DNA of 64,000 nt. Source: Eledone cirrhosa (lineage: Eukaryota; Mollusca; Cephalopoda; Octopoda; Eledonidae). The stretch is from assembly GCA_964016885.1 (NCBI GenBank), contig OZ024747.1, forward strand, positions 49,577,447 through 49,641,446, given 5' to 3'. A program made the translations under genes and the position numbers. Below the pieces are notes generated by a model, which was given only the letters and a program-made list of their open reading frames with translations, made no database searches and was not told where the DNA came from. Below are positions 26,301 through 35,642 of this stretch, in pieces (the stretch's first letter is position 1; every line of letters begins with the position of its first letter).

Positions 26301-28126
26301 TGAGAGTGTCTGTGTCTGTTTACAGTTTATGAGAGTGTCTGTGTCTGTTTACAGTTTATGAGAGTGTCTGTGTCTGTTTACAGTTTATGTGAGTGTCTGT
26401 GTCTGTTTACAGTTTATGTGAGTGTCTGTGTCTGTTTACAGTTTATGTGAGTGTCTGTGTCTGTTTACAGTTTATGAGAGTGTCTGTGTCTGTTTACAGT
26501 TTATGAGAGTGTCTGTGTCTGTTTACAGTTTATGAGAGTGTCTGTGTCTGTTTACAGTTTATGAGAGTGTCTGTGTCTGTTTACAGTTTATGAGTGTCTG
26601 TGTCTGTTTACAGTTTGTGAGTGTCTGTGTCTGTTTACAGTTTATGAGAGTGTCTGTGTCTGTTTACAGTTTGTGAGTGTCTGTGTCTGTTTACAGTTTA
26701 TGTGAGTGTCTGTTTACAGTTTATGAGAGTGTCTGTGTCTGTTTACAGTTTATGTGAGTGTCTGTGTCTGTTTACAGTTTATGTGAGTGTCTGTGTCTGT
26801 TTACAGTTTATGAGAGTGTCTGTGTCTGTTTACAGTTTATGAGAGTGTCTGTGTCTGTTTACAGTTTATGAGAGTGTCTGTGTCTGTTTACAGTTTATGA
26901 GAGTGTCTGTGTCTGTTTACAGTTTATGAGTGTCTGTGTCTGTTTACAGTTTGTGAGTGTCTGTGTCTGTTTACAGTTTATGAGAGTGTCTGTGTCTGTT
27001 TACAGTTTGTGAGTGTCTGTGTCTGTTTACAGTTTATGTGAGTGTCTGTTTACAGTTTATGTGAGTGTCTGTGTCTGTTTACAGTTTATTAGAGTGTCTG
27101 TGTCTGTTTACAGTTTATGAGAGTGTCTGTGTCTGTTTACAGTTTATGAGAGTGTCTGTGTCTGTTTACAGTTTATGAGAGTGTCTGTGTCTGTTTACAG
27201 TTTATGTGAGTGTCTGTGTCTGTTTACAGTTTATGTGAGTGTCTGTGTCTGTTTACAGTTTATGTGAGTGTCTGTGTCTGTTTACAGTTTATGAGAGTGT
27301 CTGTGTCTGTTTACAGTTTATGAGAGTGTCTGTGTCTGTTTACAGTTTATGAGAGTGTCTGTGTCTGTTTACAGTTTATGAGAGTGTCTGTGTCTGTTTA
27401 CAGTTTATGAGTGTCTGTGTCTGTTTACAGTTTGTGAGTGTCTGTGTCTGTTTACAGTTTATGAGAGTGTCTGTGTCTGTTTACAGTTTGTGAGTGTCTG
27501 TGTCTGTTTACAGTTTATGTGAGTGTCTGTTTACAGTTTATGAGAGTGTCTGTGTCTGTTTACAGTTTATGTGAGTGTCTGTGTCTGTTTACAGTTTATG
27601 AGTGTCTGTGTCTGTTTACAGTTTATGAGAGTGTCTGTGTCTGTTTACAGTTTATGTGAGTGTCTGTGTCTGTTTACAGTTTATGAGAGTGTCTGTGTCT
27701 GTTTACAGTTTGTGAGTGTCTGTGTCTGTTTACAGTTTATGAGAGTGTCTGTGTCTGTTTACAGTTTGTGAGTGTCTGTGTCTGTTTACAGTTTATGTGA
27801 GTGTCTGTTTACAGTTTATGAGAGTGTCTGTGTCTGTTTACAGTTTATGTGAGTGTCTGTGTCTGTTTACAGTTTATGTGAGTGTCTGTTTACAGTTTAT
27901 GTGAGTGTCTGTGTCTGTTTACAGTTTATTAGAGTGTCTGTGTCTGTTTACAGTTTATGAGAGTGTCTGTGTCTGTTTACAGTTTATGAGAGTGTCTGTG
28001 TCTGTTTACAGTTTATGAGAGTGTCTGTGTCTGTTTACAGTTTATGTGAGTGTCTGTGTCTGTTTACAGTTTATGTGAGTGTCTGTGTCTGTTTACAGTT
28101 TATGTGAGTGTCTGTGTCTGTTTACA
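20320..28126 (+). repeat. 4,186-bp-offset duplication within domain B
   Basis: About 20,320-23,940 recurs at about 24,506-28,126. Markers keep an exact 4,186-bp spacing: the shortened GTCCGTTACAG unit (21,015 and 25,201), the TATTAGAGTG units (20,373/24,559, 22,085/26,271, 22,902/27,088, 23,742/27,928) and several identical open frames. One substitution seen is T at 20,383 against C at 24,569. The near-identity implies a recent duplication or an assembly effect. Confidence 0.9.
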
Positions 28127-28651
28127 GTTTATGTGAGTGTGTGTCTGTTTACAGTTTATGAGTGTCTGTGTCTGTTTACAGTTTATGTGTGTGTGTGTTT
28201 ACAGTTTATGAGTGTCTGTGTCTGTTTACAGTTTATGTGAGTGTCTGTGTCTGTTTACAGTTTATGAGAGTGTGTGTCTGTTTACAGTTTATGTGAGTGT
28301 GTGTCTGTTTACAGTTTATGTGAGTGTCTGTGTCTGTTTACAGTTTATGAGAGTGTGTGTCTGTTTACAGTTTATGTGAGTGTCTGTGTCTGTTTACAGT
28401 TTATGTGAGTGTGTGTCTGTTTACAGTTTATGAGTGTCTGTGTCTGTTTACAGTTTATGAGAGTGTGTGTCTGTTTACAGTTTATGTCTGTGTCTGTTTA
28501 CAGTTTATGAGAGTGTCTGTGTCTGTTTACAGTTTATGAGAGTGTCTGTGTCTGTTTACAGTTTATGAGAGTGTCTGTGTCTGTTTACAGTTTATGAGAG
28601 TGTCTGTGTCTGTTTACAGTTTATGAGAGTGTCTGTGTCTGTTTACAGTTT
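28126..28651 (+). repeat. Block copied from about 18,586-19,111 (offset 9,540)
   Basis: The distinctive run GTGAGTGTGTGTCTG, then TTTATGTGTGTGTGTG (28,182 and 18,642), and the following units match at an offset of exactly 9,540 bp. An older relative sits near 14,306. The block ends at about 28,651 with a truncated unit (CAGTTTGTGTCTGTTTACAG), which looks like a recombination junction. Confidence 0.82.
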
Positions 28652-31215
28652 GTGTCTGTTTACAGTTTATGAGTGTCTGTGTCTGTTTACAGTTTGTGAG
28701 TGTCTGTGTCTGTTTACAGTTTATGAGAGTGTCTGTGTCTGTTTACAGTTTGTGAGTGTCTGTGTCTGTTTACAGTTTATGTGAGTGTCTGTTTACAGTT
28801 TATGAGAGTGTCTGTGTCTGTTTACAGTTTATGTGAGTGTCTGTGTCTGTTTACAGTTTATGTGAGTGTCTGTGTCTGTTTACAGTTTATGTGAGTGTCT
28901 GTTTACAGTTTATGTGAGTGTCTGTGTCTGTTTACAGTTTATGAGAGTGTCTGTGTCTGTTTACAGTTTATGAGAGTGTCTGTGTCTGTTTACAGTTTAT
29001 GAGAGTGTCTGTGTCTGTTTACAGTTTATGAGAGTGGCTGTCTGTTTACAGTTTATGTGAGTGTCTGTGTCTGTTTACAGTTTATGAGAGTGTCTGTGTC
29101 TGTTTACAGTTTATGTGAGTGTCTGTGTCTGTTTACAGTTTATGAGATTGTCTGTGTCTGTTTACAGTTTATGAGTGTCTGTGTCTGTTTACAGTTTATG
29201 AGTGTCTGTGTCTGTTTACAGTTTATGAGTGTCTGTGTCTGTTTACAGTTTATGAGAGTGTCTGTGTCTGTTTACAGTTTGTGAGTGTCTGTGTCTGTTT
29301 ACAGTTTGTGAGTGTCTGTGTCTGTTTACAGTTTATGAGAGTGTCTGTGTCTGTTTACAGTTTGTGAGTGTCTGTGTCTGTTTACAGTTTATGTGAGTGT
29401 CTGTTTACAGTTTATGAGAGTGTCTGTGTCTGTTTACAGTTTATGTGATTGTCTGTGTCTGTTTACAGTTTATGTGAGTGTCTGTTTACAGTTTATGTGA
29501 GTGTCTGTGTCTGTTTACAGTTTATTAGAGTGTCTGTGTCTGTTTACAGTTTATGAGAGTGTCTGTGTCTGTTTACAGTTTATGAGAGTGTCTGTGTCTG
29601 TTTACAGTTTATGAGAGTGTCTGTGTCTGTTTACAGTTTATGAGAGTGTCTGTGTCTGTTTACAGTTTATGTGAGTGTCTGTGTCTGTTTACAGTTTATG
29701 TGAGTGTCTGTGTCTGTTTACAGTTTATGTGAGTGTCTGTGTCTGTTTACAGTTTATGAGAGTGTCTGTGTCTGTTTACAGTTTATGAGAGTGTCTGTGT
29801 CTGTTTACAGTTTATGAGAGTGTCTGTGTCTGTTTACAGTTTATGAGAGTGTCTGTCTGTTTACAGTTTATGTGAGTGTCTGTGTCTGTTTACAGTTTAT
29901 GAGAGTGTCTGTGTCTGTTTACAGTTTATGAGAGTGTCTGTGTCTGTTTACAGTTTATGTGAGTGTCTGTGTCTGTTTACAGTTTATGAGATTGTCTGTG
30001 TCTGTTTACAGTTTATGAGTGTCTGTGTCTGTTTACAGTTTATGAGTGTCTGTGTCTGTTTACAGTTTATGAGAGTGTCTGTGTCTGTTTACAGTTTATG
30101 AGAGTGTCTGTGTCTGTTTACAGTTTATGAGAGTGTCTGTGTCTGTTTACAGTTTATGTGAGTGTCTGTGTCTGTTTACAGTTTATGTGAGTGTCTGTGT
30201 CTGTTTACAGTTTATGTGAGTGTCTGTGTCTGTTTACAGTTTATGAGAGTGTCTGTGTCTGTTTACAGTTTATGAGAGTGTCTGTGTCTGTTTACAGTTT
30301 ATGAGAGTGTCTGTGTCTGTTTACAGTTTATGAGAGTGTCTGTCTGTTTACAGTTTATGTGAGTGTCTGTGTCTGTTTACAGTTTATGAGAGTGTCTGTG
30401 TCTGTTTACAGTTTATGAGAGTGTCTGTGTCTGTTTACAGTTTATGTGAGTGTCTGTGTCTGTTTACAGTTTATGAGATTGTCTGTGTCTGTTTACAGTT
30501 TATGAGTGTCTGTGTCTGTTTACAGTTTATGAGTGTCTGTGTCTGTTTACAGTTTATGAGAGTGTCTGTGTCTGTTTACAGTTTATGAGAGTGTCTGTGT
30601 CTGTTTACAGTTTATGAGTGTCTGTGTCTGTTTACAGTTTGTGAGTGTCTGTGTCTGTTTACAGTTTATGAGAGTGTCTGTGTCTGTTTACAGTTTATGT
30701 GAGTGTCTGTTTAAAGTTTATGAGAGTGTCTGTGTCTGTTTACAGTTTGTGAGTGTCTGTGTCTGTTTACAGTTTATGTGAGTGTCTGTGTCTGTTTACA
30801 GTTTATGTGAGTGTCTGTGTCTGTTTACAGTTTATGTGAGTGTCTGTGTCTGTTTACAGTTTATGAGTGTCTGTGTCTGTTTACAGTTTATGAGAGTGTC
30901 TGTGTCTGTTTACAGTTCATGAGTGTCTGTGTCTGTTTACAGTTTGTGAGAGTGTCTGTTTACAGTTTATGTGAGTGTCTGTTTACAGTTCATGAATGTC
31001 TGTGTCTGTTTACAGTTTGTGAGAGTGTCTGTTTACAGTTTATGTGAGTGTCTGTGTCTGTTTACAGTTGATGAGAGTGTTTGTGTCTGTTTACACTTTA
31101 TTAGTGTCCCTGTCTGTCCCTAGCACCCTAGCATGACCACAGTCCACTGACTGAAACCAGAAAAAGAATAAAAGAATATTAGAAAAAAAGAGTTAATTGA
31201 AAAGTATCTCTTTAC

Positions 31216-31363
31216 CTTTTTTAATGGTTTATATGGTATGAACCACCACCACTGTAGATTGTAAACATAAACTGGAAGAAATCCTGTGTTTTCATCAGTG
31301 TCAACTTGGAGGGAATAAGAAATGACAAACTGACCATCTTTGGTAAATCCAAGAAACACATAT
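31216..31363 (-). CDS. DCAF15: DCAF15-like protein, internal coding exon (downstream of the two seen)
   Basis: This is a 148-bp internal exon on the minus strand. The acceptor (TTCTTTTCCAG) ends just above 31,363 and the donor (GTAAAG) lies just below 31,216. It opens with one base completing a split codon, then 49 codons containing YVFLGFTKDGQFVISY, then VYVYNLQWWWFIPYKP. The FLGF-K-G-(F/Y)V-SY ... Y-Y-L-WW-F pattern matches my memory of the N-terminal region of DCAF15, the substrate receptor that docks on DDB1-CUL4 ubiquitin ligases (CRL4) and, in humans, is the target of indisulam-type sulfonamides. The phase fits the exon at 34,349-34,467 exactly (2 + 1 bases, giving Gly). The next exon is not in the window on this side, so the following intron contains the whole satellite. 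The family call comes from recognition, not a search. The protein is partial, and no start codon is seen here. Confidence 0.78.
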
Positions 31364-31879
31364 CTGGAAAAGAATGAAAAAAAACTATTTATCATAGAAA
31401 ATATAATCATTGTTATCAATAATTATTTCTGTAAGGAGTGATAAAACCGTTATGAAAAAAATAATCAATATTAACTGTTTTAATTGAAAACTGATTGAAA
31501 CCTGGTTAAATAAATGTAATAATAATTCTCTGGGTGTTTGACTAAAAAAAAGAGGAAAGATCATACTTACCCTAACAGAATTTGAACTCAGAATACAGAA
31601 GAAGCAGATAACTAAACATCTCAAAACATTGTGTCTGTTGCTTCAACCACTCTCACCACTAAATATAATTGTAATATCATTGTTGTTGGACCAACGAGTG
31701 TTCCAAGTTACTGAACATTTCATAGGGAGATTCAGTATACTAGTGTATGGCATAGCTGGTCTTTTGAATTAAGGATACAATGTACCATTGGAAATCAAAC
31801 TTGCAACTTTACAATCGTGGGCTGAAACTATGCCATATTTGAAACATATGAGCAAAATGTGATCGTCTGACCCAGAGCC
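31364..31879. other. Intron sequence, no gene seen
   Basis: This is AT-rich sequence inside the 2,985-bp intron. At 31,565-31,640 a short stretch (AGAATTTGAACTCAGAATAC) resembles the 3' part of the tRNA-derived SINE. Nothing else was recognised. Confidence 0.5.
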
Positions 31880-32131
31880 TTGAACTGTAACAACCCGTCC
31901 AGCCCATGCCAGAATGGAAAGTAGGCATAAAGTGATGATGGAGCCATAATAAAAAGCCCATAGTCCACACTGTAATATGATTGGTATTAGGAAAGGCATC
32001 CAGTCGTAGAAACCAAGCGCTAAACAGTTCTGTATTAGCAAGACATGACCACCTGACCTGACTTTTACATAATAACCCCTCTGACACAAGTATGGGAAAT
32101 AGACGTTAAAAGGGGATGGTGATGATGATAA
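31880..32131 (+). mobile_element. SINE copies or LINE-type 3' tails (decayed)
   Basis: Two successive plus-oriented copies are present. One has the end CCCATGCCAGAATGG ... GTGATGATGG. The other has GTCCACACTGTAATATGATT, a 'ggcatccagtcgtagaaacc' box and a terminal GGTGATGATGATAAA. The same boxes form the 3' end of the LINE at 37,495-38,009. Two minus-strand ORFs that cover this stretch are incidental. Confidence 0.7.
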
Positions 32132-33783
32132 AATACTTCAGATTTTTGTTGATTTTTAATTTAATATTTTGTTTAGTTTTGCTCCATTTAAATAGTGCCT
32201 TAATGCCCTTGAAGTGAGATTAGATTAAAACTGTTGGATGGTATCTATTTCAAAGGTTCAGCCGTGTCATATATTGTCATGATGATTCATCTTGGGAATT
32301 ACATTACGAGTACACGTGTCTGGAACCACTAAGACATACTTTCACTGTCTACACATACTAAGGCATAAGGAAATAATAATAAAAATCCTATAAAGGGAAC
32401 ATGTACACAAAGAATCAATTCCAAGTTAACCAAACTACAGTGAAAAATTAGCTCTAAAATGTAACTAAATTGCCATGTCTCTTCAAGTATAGTTCTGTAT
32501 GCTTGAATGAGGTGCATGTAAGAGTAAATTACAAGAGATGCTAACAAAGGTTTTTTAGAAACAAGAATACAAATAAATTACAATTGAAGAACTAATCTTT
32601 TATCAACGATGATGTCACAATATAGATGTTCTAACAACAAACTGCATCTTGTTATACTGATGCACTTCTATGAGCTAACAATGCTAAACAATAGCAAACA
32701 TCTGACACATACATACACTTCTTTATACAACAAATTATACACATCTTGTTACTTCTACAGCTATGCCTCACCAACATCTCTATCTGCCATGTTTTCTTCT
32801 TTGACCTGTAACTTGTGATGGAGTCATAGGGGTGCTATCATGTCAGTGTGCACTTTAAATTTGGAGCCCACCCTTCCTTCCAGAACACAGCTGACATTTT
32901 CCAGGGAAGGATAGAGATATTGAGAGAGGGAGTGAGAAATAGGTATAGAAGAAGAATAGACTTCAGTGCTTGACTGTACTTTATTTATCAACCTCAAAAG
33001 GATAAAAGGAAAAGTAGTCCTTGGCTGGATTTGAGCTGAGAGAGCACAGAGGACCAGAATGAATACTACAAAGCATTCCATTTAAGATACAAACCATAGA
33101 AATAGTTATTTTTACCCTGCCTTGTCTTTTCTATTTTTCCTTTGAAATTTTTTCATTTTTCCTACATTTTAAACTTGTTTTCAGCCTGTGGCATTCAAAA
33201 CGTTTCGGGGAGCTGGGCTCCTGAGATTGAGGTTCTTGTCATTGTAGGCAGCTTCATTTACCTATCAGGTAAAGCTCGTAGAGGCTCCACACCAATGTTA
33301 TGAGTGTCTTGGTTTGCCTTTAAAATTCTCAAAGGGAAACAAACACCAACATTACTTGTAGTATGTAGTATCTTCCATTTTCCCTTTTTTGGGATTAATT
33401 TCTCCTGATTTACCTCTGTTGTAAATCATATTCATTATATAAAATATAGTCACTGATTAAATGTTTCTTAATTCTTTCATTACCATACTTTTATGTATCT
33501 CATCAAATCAGAGAGGGGGTGGGGGGAATGGCTGTGTCTAATGCTGCTATTTAAGGAAAATATGTAATTGTAAAATTGTGAAAAGAAATAAGCACTTAAA
33601 ACCCTTTCATTACCATATTTCTAAAGACATTACCTATAACTTTTAATTAATTTTGAAAATATTCAAGAATTTGGAGGGATTTAGGAATATAAATAATTTT
33701 CTATTTTAACTTGGTGTTTGGAGCATAATTTTAGCAATGGTTCTTACATAAAATAATGACAGAAGGTTTTTTTTTTAAGATAG
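32132..33783. other. Intron sequence with old repeat relics
   Basis: No coding signal was seen. 32,965-33,080 is a diverged copy of the tRNA-derived SINE (CTTTATTTATCAACC, then GGATTTGAGCTGAGAG). 33,190-33,310 is a less AT-rich block that I do not recognise. 33,597-33,775 starts at TTAA-A-CCCTTTCATTACC and belongs to the TTAA-flanked MITE-like family seen repeatedly further right. Confidence 0.5.
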
Positions 33784-34162
33784 ATCATCATCTCATCATC
33801 TTCGTTTAACATCCATTTTCCACGCTAGCATGGGTTAGACGGGTGACCATGTCTCGCTCATATAGGACTATCTGGCAGGTTTTCTACAGCTGGATGCCCT
33901 TCCTAACACCAATCACATTTACAGTGTGGAACTGAGAACTTTTTACCGTGTTACCTACACGGCCACATTACAGCGTGTACTGTGTGTATTTTTTGTCGTG
34001 ACACCTACACGATCTCGATCTCATTATCTCGTGCTGTTGGTGGGAGTGGGAGGATAGGGTAAGGGTAGTGGATTGGGGTGTATATTTGGTTAAGAGGTGC
34101 CTACTGACTGTAGGTTTCGCTTTGTACACAGGCAAGGCGGGTCTTCCGTATTACTGCGTATA
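33784..34162 (-). mobile_element. LINE 3'-end fragment (same family as 35,638-38,009)
   Basis: Read on the minus strand, this begins within the last codons of the LINE ORF (a match to the '-W-R-Y-x-V-I-x-K-T-R-L' end), runs through its 3' UTR boxes and ends in (ATG)n-like CATCATCTCATCATC at 33,784. It is a 5'-truncated insertion lying in the DCAF15 intron, in the same orientation as the gene. Confidence 0.8.
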
Positions 34163-34348
34163 AACATTTAAAACCAGTCTTGTATTATAAAACCATGACC
34201 AGTTCCCGGATGCTTGATATCAAAAAGGGCATAACATTTAAAAAAAAAAATTTTTTTTTTTAGAACTAGTTTGTCTAAAATGATGATGATAAATTTCAAG
34301 GTAGCAACAATTTAATAAAAACAATACCAATAGTAGTAATAAACTTAC

Positions 34349-34467
34349 CCATCATCTAGTAAAACTCTTGGAACAAGAGATGTTAATTTAAAACAAAGCC
34401 TTCCAGGAATTTTTTTGAAAAATTTTTCTTTTCTTTGGTGTCTATGTGTTTGAAGTGATCCCCGAAC
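34349..34467 (-). CDS. DCAF15: DCAF15-like protein, internal coding exon (upstream of the two seen)
   Basis: This is a 119-bp minus-strand exon bounded by a strong acceptor (TTTTCTTTTAACAG, just above 34,467) and a perfect donor (GTAAGT, 34,348 downward). It starts in phase 0 with VRGSLQTHRHQRKEKFFKKI, continues as PGRLCFKLTSLVPRVLLDD, and leaves two bases (GG). Those bases join the A at 31,363 to give Gly, then YVFLGF. The basic stretch followed by F-x-K-x-P-x-R-x-C matches what I recall just before the FLGF segment in DCAF15. An in-frame TAA lies immediately upstream of the acceptor, so this is an internal exon and the start codon lies in an exon at a higher coordinate that I could not identify. 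The intron to the next exon is 2,985 bp and contains SINE and LINE pieces. Confidence 0.75.
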
Positions 34468-34530
34468 CTGTTAAAAGAAAATACAGAAATATTTCATCAG
34501 AAAAAGTTTTGAAATTCCTTGAAACTTTAA

Positions 34531-34738
34531 CCCTTTAGCATTTAAACCAGCTATATCCGGCCAGAATTCTCTCACCTCTTTCTGTTCAAACCGGCTGTAA
34601 CTGGCCACTCATACTGATATTAAGGTATTGTTCTCAAAATAAATAACATTGAAATCTCATAGATTTGATATTATGTAAGATAAAGCCTTTATCGCGAAAA
34701 TACAATAGTATATATAGAATAATGTAAATGCTAAAGGG
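34531..34738. mobile_element. piggyBac-derived MITE with TTAA target duplication
   Basis: The element is 208 bp. It is flanked by TTAA on both sides (34,527-34,530 and 34,739-34,742) and has terminal inverted repeats CCCTTTAGCATTTA. It contains the sub-terminal GGCCAGAATTCTCT / CAAACCGGC boxes and closely matches the opposite-orientation copy at 39,813-40,022. It shares the CCCTTTAG tips and the 'ggccggtttgaac' box with the transposase-bearing element at 59,434-60,501. It lies just upstream of the 34,349-34,467 exon. Confidence 0.88.
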
Positions 34739-35099
34739 TTAAAGAAATACTACAACAAATCATAAAAGTTTAATAGATAAAACTATATATTTACATTACA
34801 GTAAATTTAATAAAGCTTAATAAACGATAAACTTATACATAGATATATAGTTCAATAGTACACAAAATATTGGCCATTAAGAAAGTAAGAGTATTTAGCA
34901 ACAAAAAGACTTTTTTCTTGATTTAGTGTTTCAGAAAGTTTTATCCACCACCAGTGACATTTGCTCTTTCAATACTGATACAAAATAAGCTGTAGCCTAT
35001 ATACTTTTTGCATATAAAACATTTGCTGGAGATGTTCATTTGTATGCTTAATTAATGAGGTTTAATTGGCTGCTTTGTTGGATGTGCAATGTAAATAAG

Positions 35100-35230
35100 A
35101 GAAAAAGCAGAGCAGTGGAGGGCAGCTGCAGTAGAGGTAGACTAAGGAAGACCTGATCAGAGATTATGAGATGCTGTGCTGAAAAGGACACGTCCAACCC
35201 ATGCAAGCATGGAAAAAACAAACATAAAAA
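35100..35230 (+). mobile_element. SINE, 3' part
   Basis: The stretch has GGAAGACCTGATCAGAG, GAGATGCTGTGCTGAAAAGG, then CCAACCCATGCAAGCATGGA, the standard end of the cephalopod SINE seen many times in this window. Upstream of it (34,743-35,099) is AT-rich sequence with no recognisable feature. Confidence 0.7.
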
Positions 35231-35637
35231 TTTGGCAACATTCATTGAAGTTCAAAGAAACATTTATTATACCATATTACATGTATTAAAATGTGTTAGA
35301 GACCCTATTGCATCTTCAAAATTCAATAAATGTTGCCCAGTTTTTCCTAATACCCTGTTCATAAGTAATACTCCTTAGAACCTATATACCATACTCAGTG
35401 ATACATCTTGTATCAAGATGTGACACAACCACATTGAGCACAACTAACACAAGTTAGTTGTCTCTTTACTTTTTGTTACACATATCCACTTTATATAAAT
35501 GTGAATATGTTTACATAACACAGATACTTCTATTTTCTCTCATGTATATATCTGTTAAGTATTGGCGGCAATGAGAATGAATACTCAATAACACTTAGAG
35601 AGCAATAACATTATCAAGTATATATATATATATATAT
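35231..35637. other. AT-rich spacer ending in (TA)n
   Basis: No coding or RNA signal was seen. A short (TA)n microsatellite at about 35,619-35,638 marks the truncated 5' junction of the LINE that follows. Confidence 0.5.
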
Positions 35638-35642
35638 GTGAG

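Larger units (their letters stand above)
11198..31120 (+). repeat. Minisatellite array, domain B (27/29-bp units)
   Basis: This continues the same array with a related unit. The CTGTTTACAGTTTATG core is kept, but the rest reads GAGTGTCTGTGTCTG (27 bp), or GAGAGTGTCTGTGTC or GTGAGTGTCTGTGTC (29 bp). There are 23-bp units with a single GTCTG, and TTTGTGAGTG variants. Length steps of 2 nt suggest TG-dinucleotide slippage. TGA appears in one frame of most units, so ORFs are short here. The last recognisable units (30,900-31,120) are increasingly mutated, ending with CACTTTATTAGTGTCCC, as expected at the edge of an array. The unique sequence beyond carries a DCAF15-like exon at 31,216-31,363. Confidence 0.97.

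Noticed and set aside
1..31120. CRISPR array
   Set aside because: Direct repeats of about 27 bp abut each other with no unique spacers, and there are no cas genes. The surrounding sequence is animal.
1..31120. Telomeric or centromeric satellite
   Set aside because: The unit is not a telomere repeat. The array ends in a gene intron with coding exons close by, so a centromere assignment has no support, though the higher-order structure is similar.
31769..32089. Overlapping 92-106-codon minus ORFs
   Set aside because: They lie over two plus-oriented SINE or LINE tails and shadow those repeats.
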